DNA of 64,000 nucleotides from an uncultured Bacteroidales bacterium. Its GTDB lineage: Bacteria; Bacteroidota; Bacteroidia; Bacteroidales; UBA932. The stretch spans positions 179,854 to 243,853 of the forward strand of contig CALUPD010000001.1 of NCBI GenBank assembly GCA_944322605.1. Reading direction: 5' to 3'. Shown here piece by piece: positions 28,070 to 37,056 of this stretch; position 1 is the first letter of the stretch, and the number at the start of each line of letters is the position of its first letter. A program made the position numbers and the translations under genes. The notes beneath the pieces were generated by a model. That model worked only from the letters and a program-made list of their open reading frames with translations, did no database searches and was not told where the DNA came from.

Positions 28070-29140
28070 TTATAGGGCAGCTGCCTTTCCGGATGCGGAT
28101 TGTCCCGGCGTTGCGCTGCAATAGTTGGCTGCGCGTGAAACAGGCGCGGCGTCAAGCCCGGTCCTGAATCCCGCCATATATTTGTAATAGCCTGTAATCG
28201 CTATCATCGCCGCGTTGTCTGTCGTGAACTTGAATTCCGGCACGTGGCATGTCCAGCCCCTTTTCCCGGATTCTTCTACTATCCTCGAACGTAGCTCCGA
28301 GTTGGCGGATACGCCGCCTGCGATTGCCACTTCCCTGATTCCGGTATCTTTTGCCGCTTTCACGAGCTTGTCCAAAAGTATGTCTATGACCGTTTTCTGG
28401 AACGAAGCGCAAATGTCGGCCTTGTTCTTTTCCATGAAGTCTGGATCTTCCTTGAGCATGTCCCTCAAGAAATAGAGCAGCGACGTTTTGACTCCGCTGT
28501 AGCTGTAATCGTATCCTGGAATATGTGGCTTGGCGAATTTGAACCTTTTCGGGTCTCCTTCTTTCGCCAGCCTGTCTATTACCGGGCCTCCCGGATACCC
28601 CAGCCCGAGGACTTTGGCGCATTTGTCGAATGCCTCGCCTGCCGCGTCGTCTATCGTCTGCCCGAGGACCGTGAAGTCAAGCGGGCTGTCGACACGTATG
28701 ATCTGCGTGTGCCCTCCTGAAACAAGCAATGTAAGAAACGGAAAACAGGGAAGTTTCTTGTCCTTGCCCTTTTCCTTTACGAAATGGGACAGTATGTGCC
28801 CTTGAAGATGGTTTACTTCCACAAGCGGCTTCCCTGTTGACAGGGACAGTCCCTTCGCGAAGGATGTGCCTACCAGCAACGAGCCTAAAAGGCCCGGGCC
28901 TCTCGTGAATGCTATGGCGTCTATTTCATCAATGGAAATCCCTGCTGCCTTTAAGGCCTGGTCGGTCACCGGCACTATGTTGAGCTGGTGCGCGCGGGAT
29001 GCAAGCTCCGGTACGACTCCGCCGTAAGCTTCATGTACTTTCTGGCTTGCCATTATGTTTGACAGCAGGACTCCGTCCCTTATTACAGCTGCGGACGTGT
29101 CGTCGCAGGATGATTCTATTCCTAATATGGTAAGTTCCAT
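28070..29140 (-). CDS. tsaD: tRNA N6-threonylcarbamoyladenosine transferase
   Basis: The 356-residue enzyme transfers the threonylcarbamoyl group to A37 of tRNAs that read ANN codons, together with TsaB, TsaE and TsaC. It shows GIESSCDDTS at residues 7-16, the SRAHQLN motif, the metal-binding HLQGHILSH (about 110), and ASTP-like VSGGHTQ and GGVSAN nucleotide-binding loops. It is divergent from the tamB-like gene and has a possible -7 element (TAAATTTG, minus strand, 29182-29189). Confidence 0.95.
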   Translation of the reverse strand: MELTILGIESSCDDTSAAVIRDGVLLSNIMASQKVHEAYGGVVPELASRAHQLNIVPVTDQALKAAGISIDEIDAIAFTRGPGLLGSLLVGTSFAKGLSLSTGKPLVEVNHLQGHILSHFVKEKGKDKKLPCFPFLTLLVSGGHTQIIRVDSPLDFTVLGQTIDDAAGEAFDKCAKVLGLGYPGGPVIDRLAKEGDPKRFKFAKPHIPGYDYSYSGVKTSLLYFLRDMLKEDPDFMEKNKADICASFQKTVIDILLDKLVKAAKDTGIREVAIAGGVSANSELRSRIVEESGKRGWTCHVPEFKFTTDNAAMIAITGYYKYMAGFRTGLDAAPVSRAANYCSATPGQSASGKAAAL

Positions 29141-29181
29141 TTCCGTTTGTGTTAATGCATGCGCAAATGCTGTATGAACCG

Positions 29182-29189
29182 CAAATTTA
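29182..29189 (-). promoter_or_regulatory. possible tsaD -7 element
   Basis: On the minus strand TAAATTTG fits TAnnTTTG, 41 bp before the tsaD ATG. No -33 partner at the standard distance. Confidence 0.35.
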
Positions 29190-29221
29190 TTATAAAAAGC
29201 CTATTGTTGGTAGTAAATGCG

Positions 29222-29229
29222 TATCTTTG
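29222..29229 (+). promoter_or_regulatory. possible -7 element for the tamB-like gene
   Basis: TATCTTTG fits TAnnTTTG exactly; a TTG lies 15 bp upstream, shorter than usual. The first in-line ATG (29234) follows 4 bp later. Confidence 0.45.
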
Positions 29230-29282
29230 AAAGATGAAAATGAAGAAAGGATATTAAGCTTTTAAAGAAAATATCGGCCATA

Positions 29283-32200
29283 TTGCTTATCGTTATGATA
29301 GCGCTTCCTTCCGCGCTGCTCATAACGGTGCAGATTCCCAGTGTGCAGACATATCTGATACACCGGGCTGTCGGTGCTTTGTCAAGTCATGCGGACGCTG
29401 AAATAAATATAGGCCATGTGTATTACAGTTTTTTCAACAAACTCGTGATACAGGATATTTCGATAGTCTCCCCGACTCCTCTCGGAAACAGCGATACTTT
29501 GTTGGCCTGCAAGACCTTGTCTATTTCCATCAAGCCCCAGTCCCTGCTGAATAGAAGATTTCATGCGGACAGGCTTATCCTTGAAGACGGCGTTTTCAAT
29601 TTCGTCACGGAAGGAATCGGAGGGAAGAACAATGTTTCAAGGATTTTCGGGAAAGGAAAGAAAAAGGATAAAAGGAATAATGATTTCGTGCTGTCCGTGG
29701 ATGACTTGAGGCTTAACGATTTCAGGTTCGGACTGGTAAACAAGACATCGTCAAGGTACAGGCAGCACGGTCCGGAATTCATCGATTTCAATGATTTGGA
29801 CTTGTCCGGAATTTATGTGCATCTGAAGGGCCTGCGCTATGTCGACAATGTCCTTCATGCCCAAATACGCAACCTTTCGGCCATGGACAAGAGCGGGTAT
29901 TTCATTTCCCGCCTGACCGGGAACGCGGAAGTTTCGTCGCATGAAGCACGCATATCGAATCTTTTCATAAAGGATAATTATTCGACGGTCAGGGCCTTGT
30001 ATTATTCGATGAAATACGAGTCGACCAAATCGTTCGCGGATTATGTGCATGATGTGCACATGGCGGCTGTTTTTAATAATACAACGTTGGATTTCAGGAC
30101 TATAGGCAAGATGTCCCCCGGCCTTGAAAATTGCAGTCTCGCCGTGAATATTACCGGGCATGTAAGCGGTCCGGTAGACAATATGAGGGGAGATAACCTT
30201 TATGTCACGATGCTCTCCGGCTTTACCTCGCTGAACCTCGATGCTTCTATAAAGGGCCTTCCCGACGTGGACGAGACCATATCCAATATAAAGATAAAGG
30301 AATCGTCGTTCACGTCTTCCGACATATCGGAAATCATAGCAGGGTTCGGAAACGGGAAAAGCCCTGAATTCCTGGAGTCCCTCAATCCTTTCGACGTGTA
30401 CAGGTTCAGCGGCGAGATAGACGGGCTTCTTACCGATTTCGCATTGAAGGGTGCTCTCGAATCGGAATACGGGTTTGCTGAAGCGGATGTGGTCATAAAT
30501 GCCGCCGAGCCGGAAAAGGGTTTTGAAATCAAGGGATTCGCAGGGTTGACGGATACCGATTTGAGGTATTTTTCAGGCATCGGTCTTTTGGGGAACGCGA
30601 CTGCATATGCCGCATTCGGGGCTACTATAAAAGGCAAGGACATAGACCTTGATTTAAGGCGGCTCGATGTAGGCAATATAGAAATCAACGGATACGGTTA
30701 TACCGGCATAACGGCCGAGGCATCCTACTCGGGCAATATTTTCGACGGAGTCCTTGAAGTGTCTGATCCTAACTTGAAACTGGCATTGAAAGGCAAAGGG
30801 TCTTCCGATCTTTCTTCGCTGGACGTGGCTGCCGATCTTGAACACGTGAATCTTTCGGCTATCAATATCAACAAAAGGGACAGCGTTTCGATCGCGAGCG
30901 CGGCATTGCACGCGAATTTCGTTTCTAACGGGAAAGGCGACATTTTCGGAAATATCGAGGCAAGCGGCATGAGGTACGAGAACGAATGGAAAAAATACAA
31001 GTTCGGGGATTTGCATTACAATTCCGTGTCCCATGAAGGAGATTATTCCATCCGTATAGCTTCGCCGTTTCTCGACGCCGATTACAGGGGCGACGCCCCG
31101 TTGTCTTCGTGCATCGACGATGTCAAGCGCAAAGTGATAGGAGAAATGCTGCCTGCTGTCGTCAAAGGCATTGAAAAGGAGGAATTCCCTTCCGATTCGA
31201 TAGATTGCGGGCATTCTTATGAAATGAAGGTCGTAATGAAGGATATGGACAACGTCCTGGATGCCGTGTTCCCGTCCGTCAGGATTGCTGACAGCAGCAT
31301 TGTCGATTTCAGGATTGCCGGACGGAATGCGGATTTCAGATTCACGAGCGACAGCCTCGGATGGGGAAGCGCGGCATTGGAAGGAATAGACTTGTCTGTC
31401 GAAAAGGACAGCGTCGCAAAAATCGCCATGAGATGGGACGGTTTTTCGTTATGGAAGATGAACATATCCGACGTATTGCTTGAAAGCAGGATATTCAATA
31501 ATGCATTGGCTACGGAATTGAGGTTTGGCGGCAATGCTTCCGATTACGGAGCAGGAGTTTTCCAAGGCACGGCCCATGATGGAATATCGGTCCGGGATGG
31601 ATTTTATCAGGGAATGTACGGCATCCCTGCATATGCAAGCTCTGCAAGGCCTGATGCTGACATCTTTATAAACAGCGAAATAGTCCGCGACAGCTCCGGC
31701 GGCATCGGATTTTATTCGTCTTTCGACAGTTCGTATGTATATTTCAAGTCCGCAAGATGGGATATTCTTCCTTCTTCCGTGGATTATCATGGAGGCAGGC
31801 TCGTATTCGACGGATTTTCGATCTTGAACGGCAGCCAGAGTTTCGGCATAGACGGCTCGTTGTCCAAGGACGATGCAGACAGGCTGTCGCTCGCCATGAA
31901 CAGGTTCGACATCTCCATCTTGAACCTGCTGATGAAAAAGAATATGGATTTGCAGGGTTTTCTGACCGGAGGTGCGGACTTGGGAAAGATCGGCGGCGAG
32001 ACAAGGCTGCTTCTTGACGTGAAAGGGGATTCCTTAAGCATATCCGGCTCTGAAATAGGCGGACTGGATTTGACAAGCAGGTGGAATTCCGATTATTCAA
32101 GGCTCGATGTCATGATGAGCAATGTCCTTGACGGAAGACGGCAGTTTTACGCCGAAGGCTTTTATGCGCCTTCGACAAAATCGATAGGGTTCGATTTGGA

Positions 32201-33845
32201 GGCGGATTCGTTGCCTGTCAAATATTTCGAGCCTGTCCTTTCATCGGTGGTGACGGATCTCGGCGGTTCGGTCTCATTCAGCGGGGCGAAGATTTCAGGA
32301 ACGATCCAGTCGCCTGTTGCGGATTGCCCTGCCGTAAGGTTCAATGGCATGAACCTCACGATCGATTATACCAAAGTTCCGTATGTGCTGGACGGATACG
32401 CTTCTGTCAATTCATCCGGCGCAAGCTTCAAAAAAGCCGTGATTACGGATGGCGGCGGCGGAAGGGGCATTCTTAACGGCGGGCTTGAATATGAGTTTTT
32501 CAAGGATTTCAAGGTCAACCTTAACCTTTTGTTCGACAACCTGCAATGCCTTAATACGGCGGAGACGGATAATTCCGCTTTTTACGGGAATGTCACGGGA
32601 AGCGGGGCTTTGGACATGACAGGCCCTTTCAACGAGCTTGTCCTCGACATGAATTTCAGCACAGGACCTAATTCTTCATTTCATATACCGTTATCTTCAT
32701 CTTCGAACGCTTCCAATACTGACATAATCAAGTTCGTGAATCCGTTCGCTTCGGACGATGTCGTGGAGAAGGCGCGTGCTATGGAGGAGAAGCCGAATAT
32801 AATCGTGCGGATGAACGCGGCGGTCAATCCCGATGCGGATATCCAGATCGAGATAAACAAATCCCTCGGCGACATATTGCGTACCACCGGGACCGGCAAT
32901 GTCTCGTTGGAGGTGAATCCTCGAAACGACCTGTTCAATATTTTCGGCGATTATACCGTCTCTGACGGAAGTTACCGTTTCGTGATATTGGGGATAACGT
33001 CCAAGGACTTCGAATTGCAGGAAGGAGGACAGATCAATTTCAACGGGAACATAATGAACAGCACCCTGAATCTTGCGGCGTCATACAGGACTAAGGCTTC
33101 CCTTAACACGCTCATATCGGATACCACTTCGATTTCGACAAGGAGGACCGTTGATTGCAATATACAGATGTCCGGTGCTTTGGTCAATCCGGAACTGAGG
33201 TTCAGCATAGATATCCCTGATCTTGAACCGACTACGAAAGCGAGGGTGGAAAGCGCATTAAGCTCTGACGACAAGGTCCAGAAGCAGTTCGCTTCCCTCT
33301 TGGTTTCGGGCAATTTCGTGCCTGATGAACAGTCCAACATCGTCGACAATTCATCGTTGCTGTATTCGAACGCGAGCGAAATGATTTCCAATCAGTTGAA
33401 TAATGTGTTCAGGCAGCTCGACATACCTTTGGACCTCGGCTTCAATTACCAGCCCGGTGCGGAACGGGGGCAGGACCTGTTCGACGTGGCCATATCCACG
33501 CAGCTTTTCAACAACAGGGTCGTCGTGAACGGCAATATAGGGAACGGCCAGTATGACAAGGCAAACAGCGTGGTTGGCGACATAGACATAGAGATAAAGA
33601 TAGAAAAGAAAGGCAGGCTGCGCCTTAATCTGTTCTCCCATTCAGCTGACCAGTATTCCAATTACTTGGATGACAGCCAAAGGCAGGGGATAGGCATAGT
33701 CTACCAGGAAGAATTCAACACGTTCGATGAATTGTACAGGCGCATTTTCTGGAGCAAGAAACGGCAGGAGGCGTACAGGCGCAAAATGGCGCGCGAGATA
33801 CTGGAGTCCGGAAAATCGTCCGGCAACGCCAATGGGCAGGAATGA
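29283..33845 (+). CDS. tamB: TamB-like translocation/assembly module protein
   Basis: A very large protein (1520 residues from the TTG used here) with an N-terminal membrane anchor, then long beta-rich repeats as in AsmA/TamB lipid-transfer proteins, and a C-terminal DUF490 (TamB) domain at about residues 1080-1500, seen as NPDADIQIEINKSLGDILRT, the DGSYRF strand, INFNGNIMNSTLNL and repeated VDCNIQMSGAL-type strands. TamB-like proteins bridge inner and outer membranes and move phospholipid or help barrel assembly. No ATG gives a full N-terminus in this frame: the peptide IKLLKKISAIL lies in frame just upstream of the TTG, while ATGs at 29234 and 29240 are one frame off and stop at 29257. A single extra base near 29246-29250 would explain this. 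Confidence 0.85.
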   Translation: MLIVMIALPSALLITVQIPSVQTYLIHRAVGALSSHADAEINIGHVYYSFFNKLVIQDISIVSPTPLGNSDTLLACKTLSISIKPQSLLNRRFHADRLILEDGVFNFVTEGIGGKNNVSRIFGKGKKKDKRNNDFVLSVDDLRLNDFRFGLVNKTSSRYRQHGPEFIDFNDLDLSGIYVHLKGLRYVDNVLHAQIRNLSAMDKSGYFISRLTGNAEVSSHEARISNLFIKDNYSTVRALYYSMKYESTKSFADYVHDVHMAAVFNNTTLDFRTIGKMSPGLENCSLAVNITGHVSGPVDNMRGDNLYVTMLSGFTSLNLDASIKGLPDVDETISNIKIKESSFTSSDISEIIAGFGNGKSPEFLESLNPFDVYRFSGEIDGLLTDFALKGALESEYGFAEADVVINAAEPEKGFEIKGFAGLTDTDLRYFSGIGLLGNATAYAAFGATIKGKDIDLDLRRLDVGNIEINGYGYTGITAEASYSGNIFDGVLEVSDPNLKLALKGKGSSDLSSLDVAADLEHVNLSAININKRDSVSIASAALHANFVSNGKGDIFGNIEASGMRYENEWKKYKFGDLHYNSVSHEGDYSIRIASPFLDADYRGDAPLSSCIDDVKRKVIGEMLPAVVKGIEKEEFPSDSIDCGHSYEMKVVMKDMDNVLDAVFPSVRIADSSIVDFRIAGRNADFRFTSDSLGWGSAALEGIDLSVEKDSVAKIAMRWDGFSLWKMNISDVLLESRIFNNALATELRFGGNASDYGAGVFQGTAHDGISVRDGFYQGMYGIPAYASSARPDADIFINSEIVRDSSGGIGFYSSFDSSYVYFKSARWDILPSSVDYHGGRLVFDGFSILNGSQSFGIDGSLSKDDADRLSLAMNRFDISILNLLMKKNMDLQGFLTGGADLGKIGGETRLLLDVKGDSLSISGSEIGGLDLTSRWNSDYSRLDVMMSNVLDGRRQFYAEGFYAPSTKSIGFDLEADSLPVKYFEPVLSSVVTDLGGSVSFSGAKISGTIQSPVADCPAVRFNGMNLTIDYTKVPYVLDGYASVNSSGASFKKAVITDGGGGRGILNGGLEYEFFKDFKVNLNLLFDNLQCLNTAETDNSAFYGNVTGSGALDMTGPFNELVLDMNFSTGPNSSFHIPLSSSSNASNTDIIKFVNPFASDDVVEKARAMEEKPNIIVRMNAAVNPDADIQIEINKSLGDILRTTGTGNVSLEVNPRNDLFNIFGDYTVSDGSYRFVILGITSKDFELQEGGQINFNGNIMNSTLNLAASYRTKASLNTLISDTTSISTRRTVDCNIQMSGALVNPELRFSIDIPDLEPTTKARVESALSSDDKVQKQFASLLVSGNFVPDEQSNIVDNSSLLYSNASEMISNQLNNVFRQLDIPLDLGFNYQPGAERGQDLFDVAISTQLFNNRVVVNGNIGNGQYDKANSVVGDIDIEIKIEKKGRLRLNLFSHSADQYSNYLDDSQRQGIGIVYQEEFNTFDELYRRIFWSKKRQEAYRRKMAREILESGKSSGNANGQE

Positions 33846-34025
33846 CCTGCTTTCGAGGCCGCTGTTTTTCTCTGAGACCGCGCATGGGCTCTTTTGATAG
33901 GTCTATGGGCGTGTGCTTGACCTATGCTGATTTTGGATGCAGATAGGCATATCTAATGGCACGATTCCAATTCAATCCCGTCAGAAATCAAATCGGAAGA
34001 TTTATCTTCTATAAATGACAGGCAA

Positions 34026-34508
34026 TTAAAATGCTGCGACAATCTTACGGACTTTCTGCAACTTTTCCATAAACGATTTATTCCGTTTGACTGTATGCAT
34101 ATTGTATCTTGCCTGCATCTGCAACAGTGGTTCTGCTGGAATGTCCAACGCCGCTTCGACAAGCAATGCAAGTTCTGTATTTACCTGTCTCTTGCCGTTC
34201 AGTACTTCATTAAGCAGCGTGTATGAAATTCCCATTTCTGCCGCCAATTGTCTTTGGGATATTTTTCTATACTCCAGTTCATCTTTCAGCACTTCCCCGG
34301 GATGTGTCGGCCGGAAAGGCTCAAGGTTGTTTGCTATCATATTCGGGTTTATCCTCATTAAAGACAACGTGTCGGGTAAACTCATCATAATATCTATCAC
34401 TCGGACATATTTGTTGATTATCTGCGGCTGGTATCTATGTTTCTTGTCACTTGTCTTTCCTGTGACATACAGTTCTTTCAGATAATCTTTGTCAAAAATT
34501 ATATCCAT
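34026..34508 (-). CDS. HigB-fragment/HigA fusion (remnant toxin-antitoxin module)
   Basis: Residues 1 to about 48 (MDIIFDKDYLKELYVTGKTS, then KKHRYQP) match the N-terminus of a HigB/RelE-type toxin. From about residue 51 the protein is a HigA-type antitoxin: NLEPFRPTHPGEVLKDELEY, an XRE helix-turn-helix (ISQRQLAAEMGISYTLLNEVLNGKR) and a C-terminal AALDIPAEPLLQMQARYNM. The remaining roughly 50 toxin residues, including its catalytic C-terminal part, are absent, so an in-frame deletion appears to have joined the two genes. The product probably binds its own promoter or nothing at all. The gene and its flanks are more AT-rich than the neighbours, suggesting horizontal origin. Confidence 0.75.
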   Translation of the reverse strand: MDIIFDKDYLKELYVTGKTSDKKHRYQPQIINKYVRVIDIMMSLPDTLSLMRINPNMIANNLEPFRPTHPGEVLKDELEYRKISQRQLAAEMGISYTLLNEVLNGKRQVNTELALLVEAALDIPAEPLLQMQARYNMHTVKRNKSFMEKLQKVRKIVAAF

Positions 34509-34953
34509 TATATCGTTATTTCTGCAAATATAATCATTTTATTAAAATTCACAAAAAAGTGAACATATTCTGATTGCTGCTCCAGGTTATTTTGGAATCC
34601 GCAACTGTCGGCAACCCAGTGAAGACCCTCGGCAGACAGAATCTTCAGCAAAGCTTAGTCCGAAATCACAGTGAAATCTCCTCGAAATTCTGTCGTTAGC
34701 TCACAAAAAATATCCGGAATTTCACTGTACAACCGTTATCCAGTCACCGCACGTTCCAAATGCCTATATATGCGAAAAACCCTGCAACTATCAAAGTTAC
34801 AGGGATTTGTATCAAATATGCCCTTATCTGCAAAATCAGGTAAAAGGAGGGATTTCAAAGCTTGCTGAATTCTTAAACACCCGGCTTGCCTGTTGGTAAT
34901 TAGGATTTTAAGAATTAGCGTAACGTGGAAATCACCTTTTTGGCTATTTCGGA
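34509..34953. other. non-coding AT-rich stretch, probable mobile-element remnant
   Basis: No supported gene. It contains an inverted repeat ACAGTGAAAT/ATTTCACTGT (34668-34677 and 34719-34728) and a hairpin CCCTGCAACT/AGTTACAGGG (34780-34804). The composition differs from the flanking chromosome, as does the HigB-HigA fusion next to it. Confidence 0.45.
34780..34804 (+). terminator. hairpin, possible terminator
   Basis: CCCTGCAACT and AGTTACAGGG pair with one mismatch around a 5-nt loop, preceded by AAAAA and followed by ATTTG, so it could act in the minus direction. No gene that it would end is evident. Confidence 0.4.
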
Positions 34954-35955
34954 TTACTTGTTCATCGCCTGTGCTACTTCGACGGCCACTGCGACTGTTG
35001 CTCCCACCATAGGGTTGTTTCCCATTCCGAGGAATCCCATCATCTCAACATGCGCGGGAACTGACGAAGAACCTGCGAATTGCGCGTCCGAGTGCATGCG
35101 GCCCATGGTGTCGGTCATGCCGTATGAAGCAGGGCCTGCGGCCATGTTGTCAGGATGCAGGGTCCTTCCCGTGCCGCCGCCTGATGCCACTGAAAAATAC
35201 GGTTTTCCGGCAAGCACTCGTTCTTTCTTGTATGTTCCTGCGACAGGATGCTGGAAGCGCGTAGGGTTGGTGGAGTTTCCGGTGATTGAAACTTCTACGC
35301 CTTCATGCCACATGATTGCGACACCTTCGCGCACGTCGTCTGCGCCATAGCATCTTACTTTTGCGCGTTCGCCGTCGGAATATGCCGTTTCCTTGACTAC
35401 ATGGAGCTCGCCCGTGGCATAGTCGAACTGTGTCTGCACGTATGTGAATCCGTTGATGCGGGAAATGATCATTGCAGCGTCTTTCCCAAGCCCGTTGAGG
35501 ATTACCCTGAGAGGTTCTTTGCGCACCTTGTTGGCTGATTTTGCAAGGCCGATCGCGCCTTCGGCGGCAGCGAATGATTCGTGGCCTGCAAGGAACGCGA
35601 AGCACTTGGTTTCATCGCGAAGTAGCATCGCTGCAAGGTTTCCGTGTCCTATGCCGACTTTTCTGTCATCGGCTACCGAACCCGGGATGCAGAAAGCCTG
35701 CAATCCTATTCCGATCGCTTCGGCTGCTTCAGCTGCCGTCTTGCATCCTTTCTTGATGGCTATGGCTGCTCCTACGACATATGCCCATGCTGCGTTTTCG
35801 AATGCGATAGGCTGTATGTCCTTGCATATCTTATAAGGGTCGAGGCCTTTCTCGTCGCAAATTGACTTGGCCTGGTCGATGTCTTTTATTCCATATTCGT
35901 TCAAGGCCGCGTTGATCTGGTCGATGCGCCTTTCGTAACTTTCAAATAATGCCAT
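34954..35955 (-). CDS. GGGtGRT protein
   Basis: The 333-residue protein carries the family-defining SGGGTGRTLHPDN motif (about residues 240-252) and is Gly/Ala-rich with a conserved GIGHGNLAAMLLRDETKCFAFLAG region. It belongs to the GGGtGRT family of anaerobes, whose function is unknown to me. No known catalytic motif or transmembrane helix is visible, so it is likely cytoplasmic. It follows an IscU-like scaffold gene on the same strand after about 90 bp; the two families are usually found together, which suggests a shared iron-sulfur or sulfur-transfer role. That role is inference. Confidence 0.88.
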   Translation of the reverse strand: MALFESYERRIDQINAALNEYGIKDIDQAKSICDEKGLDPYKICKDIQPIAFENAAWAYVVGAAIAIKKGCKTAAEAAEAIGIGLQAFCIPGSVADDRKVGIGHGNLAAMLLRDETKCFAFLAGHESFAAAEGAIGLAKSANKVRKEPLRVILNGLGKDAAMIISRINGFTYVQTQFDYATGELHVVKETAYSDGERAKVRCYGADDVREGVAIMWHEGVEVSITGNSTNPTRFQHPVAGTYKKERVLAGKPYFSVASGGGTGRTLHPDNMAAGPASYGMTDTMGRMHSDAQFAGSSSVPAHVEMMGFLGMGNNPMVGATVAVAVEVAQAMNK

Positions 35956-36046
35956 ATATGAATTTTTAACTTGTTTTTAATTTTGTTAGCGGCAGTCCGC
36001 CTGTAGTCCTCTGCCTGACTTCCTGGCCTTTCTGCCGTCAGCTCTG

Positions 36047-36739
36047 TTATTCCTGTCTCGGATCTATGTATTTTACCGCTTCGGCGAACCTTCCGTATGT
36101 GCCTGTCGCTTTTTTCAGGGCGGCGTTGGCATCCTCGCCTTTTTTCACCATTTCCATGAATTTTCCGAGGTGGACGAATTCATAGCCTATGACTTCATCG
36201 TTTTTGTCCAGTCCCATCCTCAGGCAGTAGCCTTCCGCCATTTCCAGATAGCGCGGGCCTTTGAGTTTCGTCGAGAACATCGTTCCCACCTGGCTGCGGA
36301 GACCTTTCCCCAAATCTTCCAGACCCGCTCCGACAGGCAGGCCTCCTTCCGAAAAAGCCGATTGGGTACGTCCGTAAACTATTTGCAGGAAAAGTTCGCG
36401 CATTGCCGTGTTGATGGCGTCGCATACAAGGTCCGTATTGAGGGCTTCGAGCAATGTCTTGCCTGGAAGTATTTCGGCCGCCATGGCAGCCGAATGCGTC
36501 ATTCCGGAGCATCCGAGGGTTTCCACCAAGGCTTCTTCGATTATCCCATTCTTGATATTGAGGGTTAGCTTGCATGCTCCCTGTTGAGGCGCGCACCAGC
36601 CGACTCCGTGCGTGAGGCCTGAAATATCCGTGATTTCCTTAGCCCTTACCCATTTTCCTTCTTCGGGTATGGGAGCTGGCCCATGGTTAGGGCCTTTTCT
36701 TACAATGCATTGATGTTCAACTTCGTGTGAGTATACCAT
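36047..36739 (-). CDS. IscU/NifU-like iron-sulfur scaffold protein
   Basis: The 230-residue protein resembles the NifU N-terminal/IscU fold: the GCSGMTHSAAMAAEIL segment with Cys77 corresponds to the GCGSAIASS region of IscU, and further cysteines lie at about 11, 49, 56, 106 and 174. The N-terminus is extended compared with IscU, and the usual first-cysteine motif is replaced by GWCAPQQGACKL. It probably assembles or carries a cluster, but with an altered ligand set. It is the first gene of a pair with the GGGtGRT protein and has its own promoter. No isc/suf genes are near, so it is not part of a standard operon. Confidence 0.8.
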   Translation of the reverse strand: MVYSHEVEHQCIVRKGPNHGPAPIPEEGKWVRAKEITDISGLTHGVGWCAPQQGACKLTLNIKNGIIEEALVETLGCSGMTHSAAMAAEILPGKTLLEALNTDLVCDAINTAMRELFLQIVYGRTQSAFSEGGLPVGAGLEDLGKGLRSQVGTMFSTKLKGPRYLEMAEGYCLRMGLDKNDEVIGYEFVHLGKFMEMVKKGEDANAALKKATGTYGRFAEAVKYIDPRQE

Positions 36740-36795
36740 AATGTTTATATATAATTGGATTTTATATGTGCGTGCACATGATTTTGTTTAATTGG

Positions 36796-36824
36796 CAAAT
36801 ATACTCTATTTTTACAAATTCCAA
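36796..36824 (-). promoter_or_regulatory. promoter of the IscU-like/GGGtGRT operon
   Basis: On the minus strand TTG (36822-36824) is followed after 18 bp by TATATTTG (36796-36803), close to the consensus. The ATG lies 57 bp further, leaving a moderate leader. Confidence 0.5.
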
Positions 36825-36833
36825 GATGTGCTG

Positions 36834-36916
36834 GGAAATTCAATGCAAGCCGAGCGCAGAGGCCAAGCGAAGCTTGGACTATGCCGAGGCGCAGCTTGAA
36901 TAGCCGCGAAGCGGAA
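36834..36916. repeat. 83-bp direct repeat, copy 1
   Basis: Identical to 36952-37034. Each copy holds two short perfect hairpins with GAA triloops, CCAAGC-GAA-GCTTGG and CCGC-GAA-GCGG, a layout like REP-type intergenic repeats. Confidence 0.9.
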
Positions 36917-36951
36917 ACACAACGAAAGCACAAAAATGCATAAGGCGAAGC

Positions 36952-37034
36952 GGAAATTCAATGCAAGCCGAGCGCAGAGGCCAAGCGAAGCTTGGACTAT
37001 GCCGAGGCGCAGCTTGAATAGCCGCGAAGCGGAA
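36952..37034. repeat. 83-bp direct repeat, copy 2
   Basis: Second copy, 118 bp after the first and separated from it by 35 bp that include another GCGAAGC. It ends 22 bp before the S9 peptidase start. Confidence 0.9.
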
Positions 37035-37056
37035 TTTGAAACAAATTATAAAATAT

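Noticed and set aside
36738..37035. CRISPR-like repeats
   Set aside because: Only two copies, 83 bp long with a 35-bp spacer, and no cas genes; not a CRISPR array.
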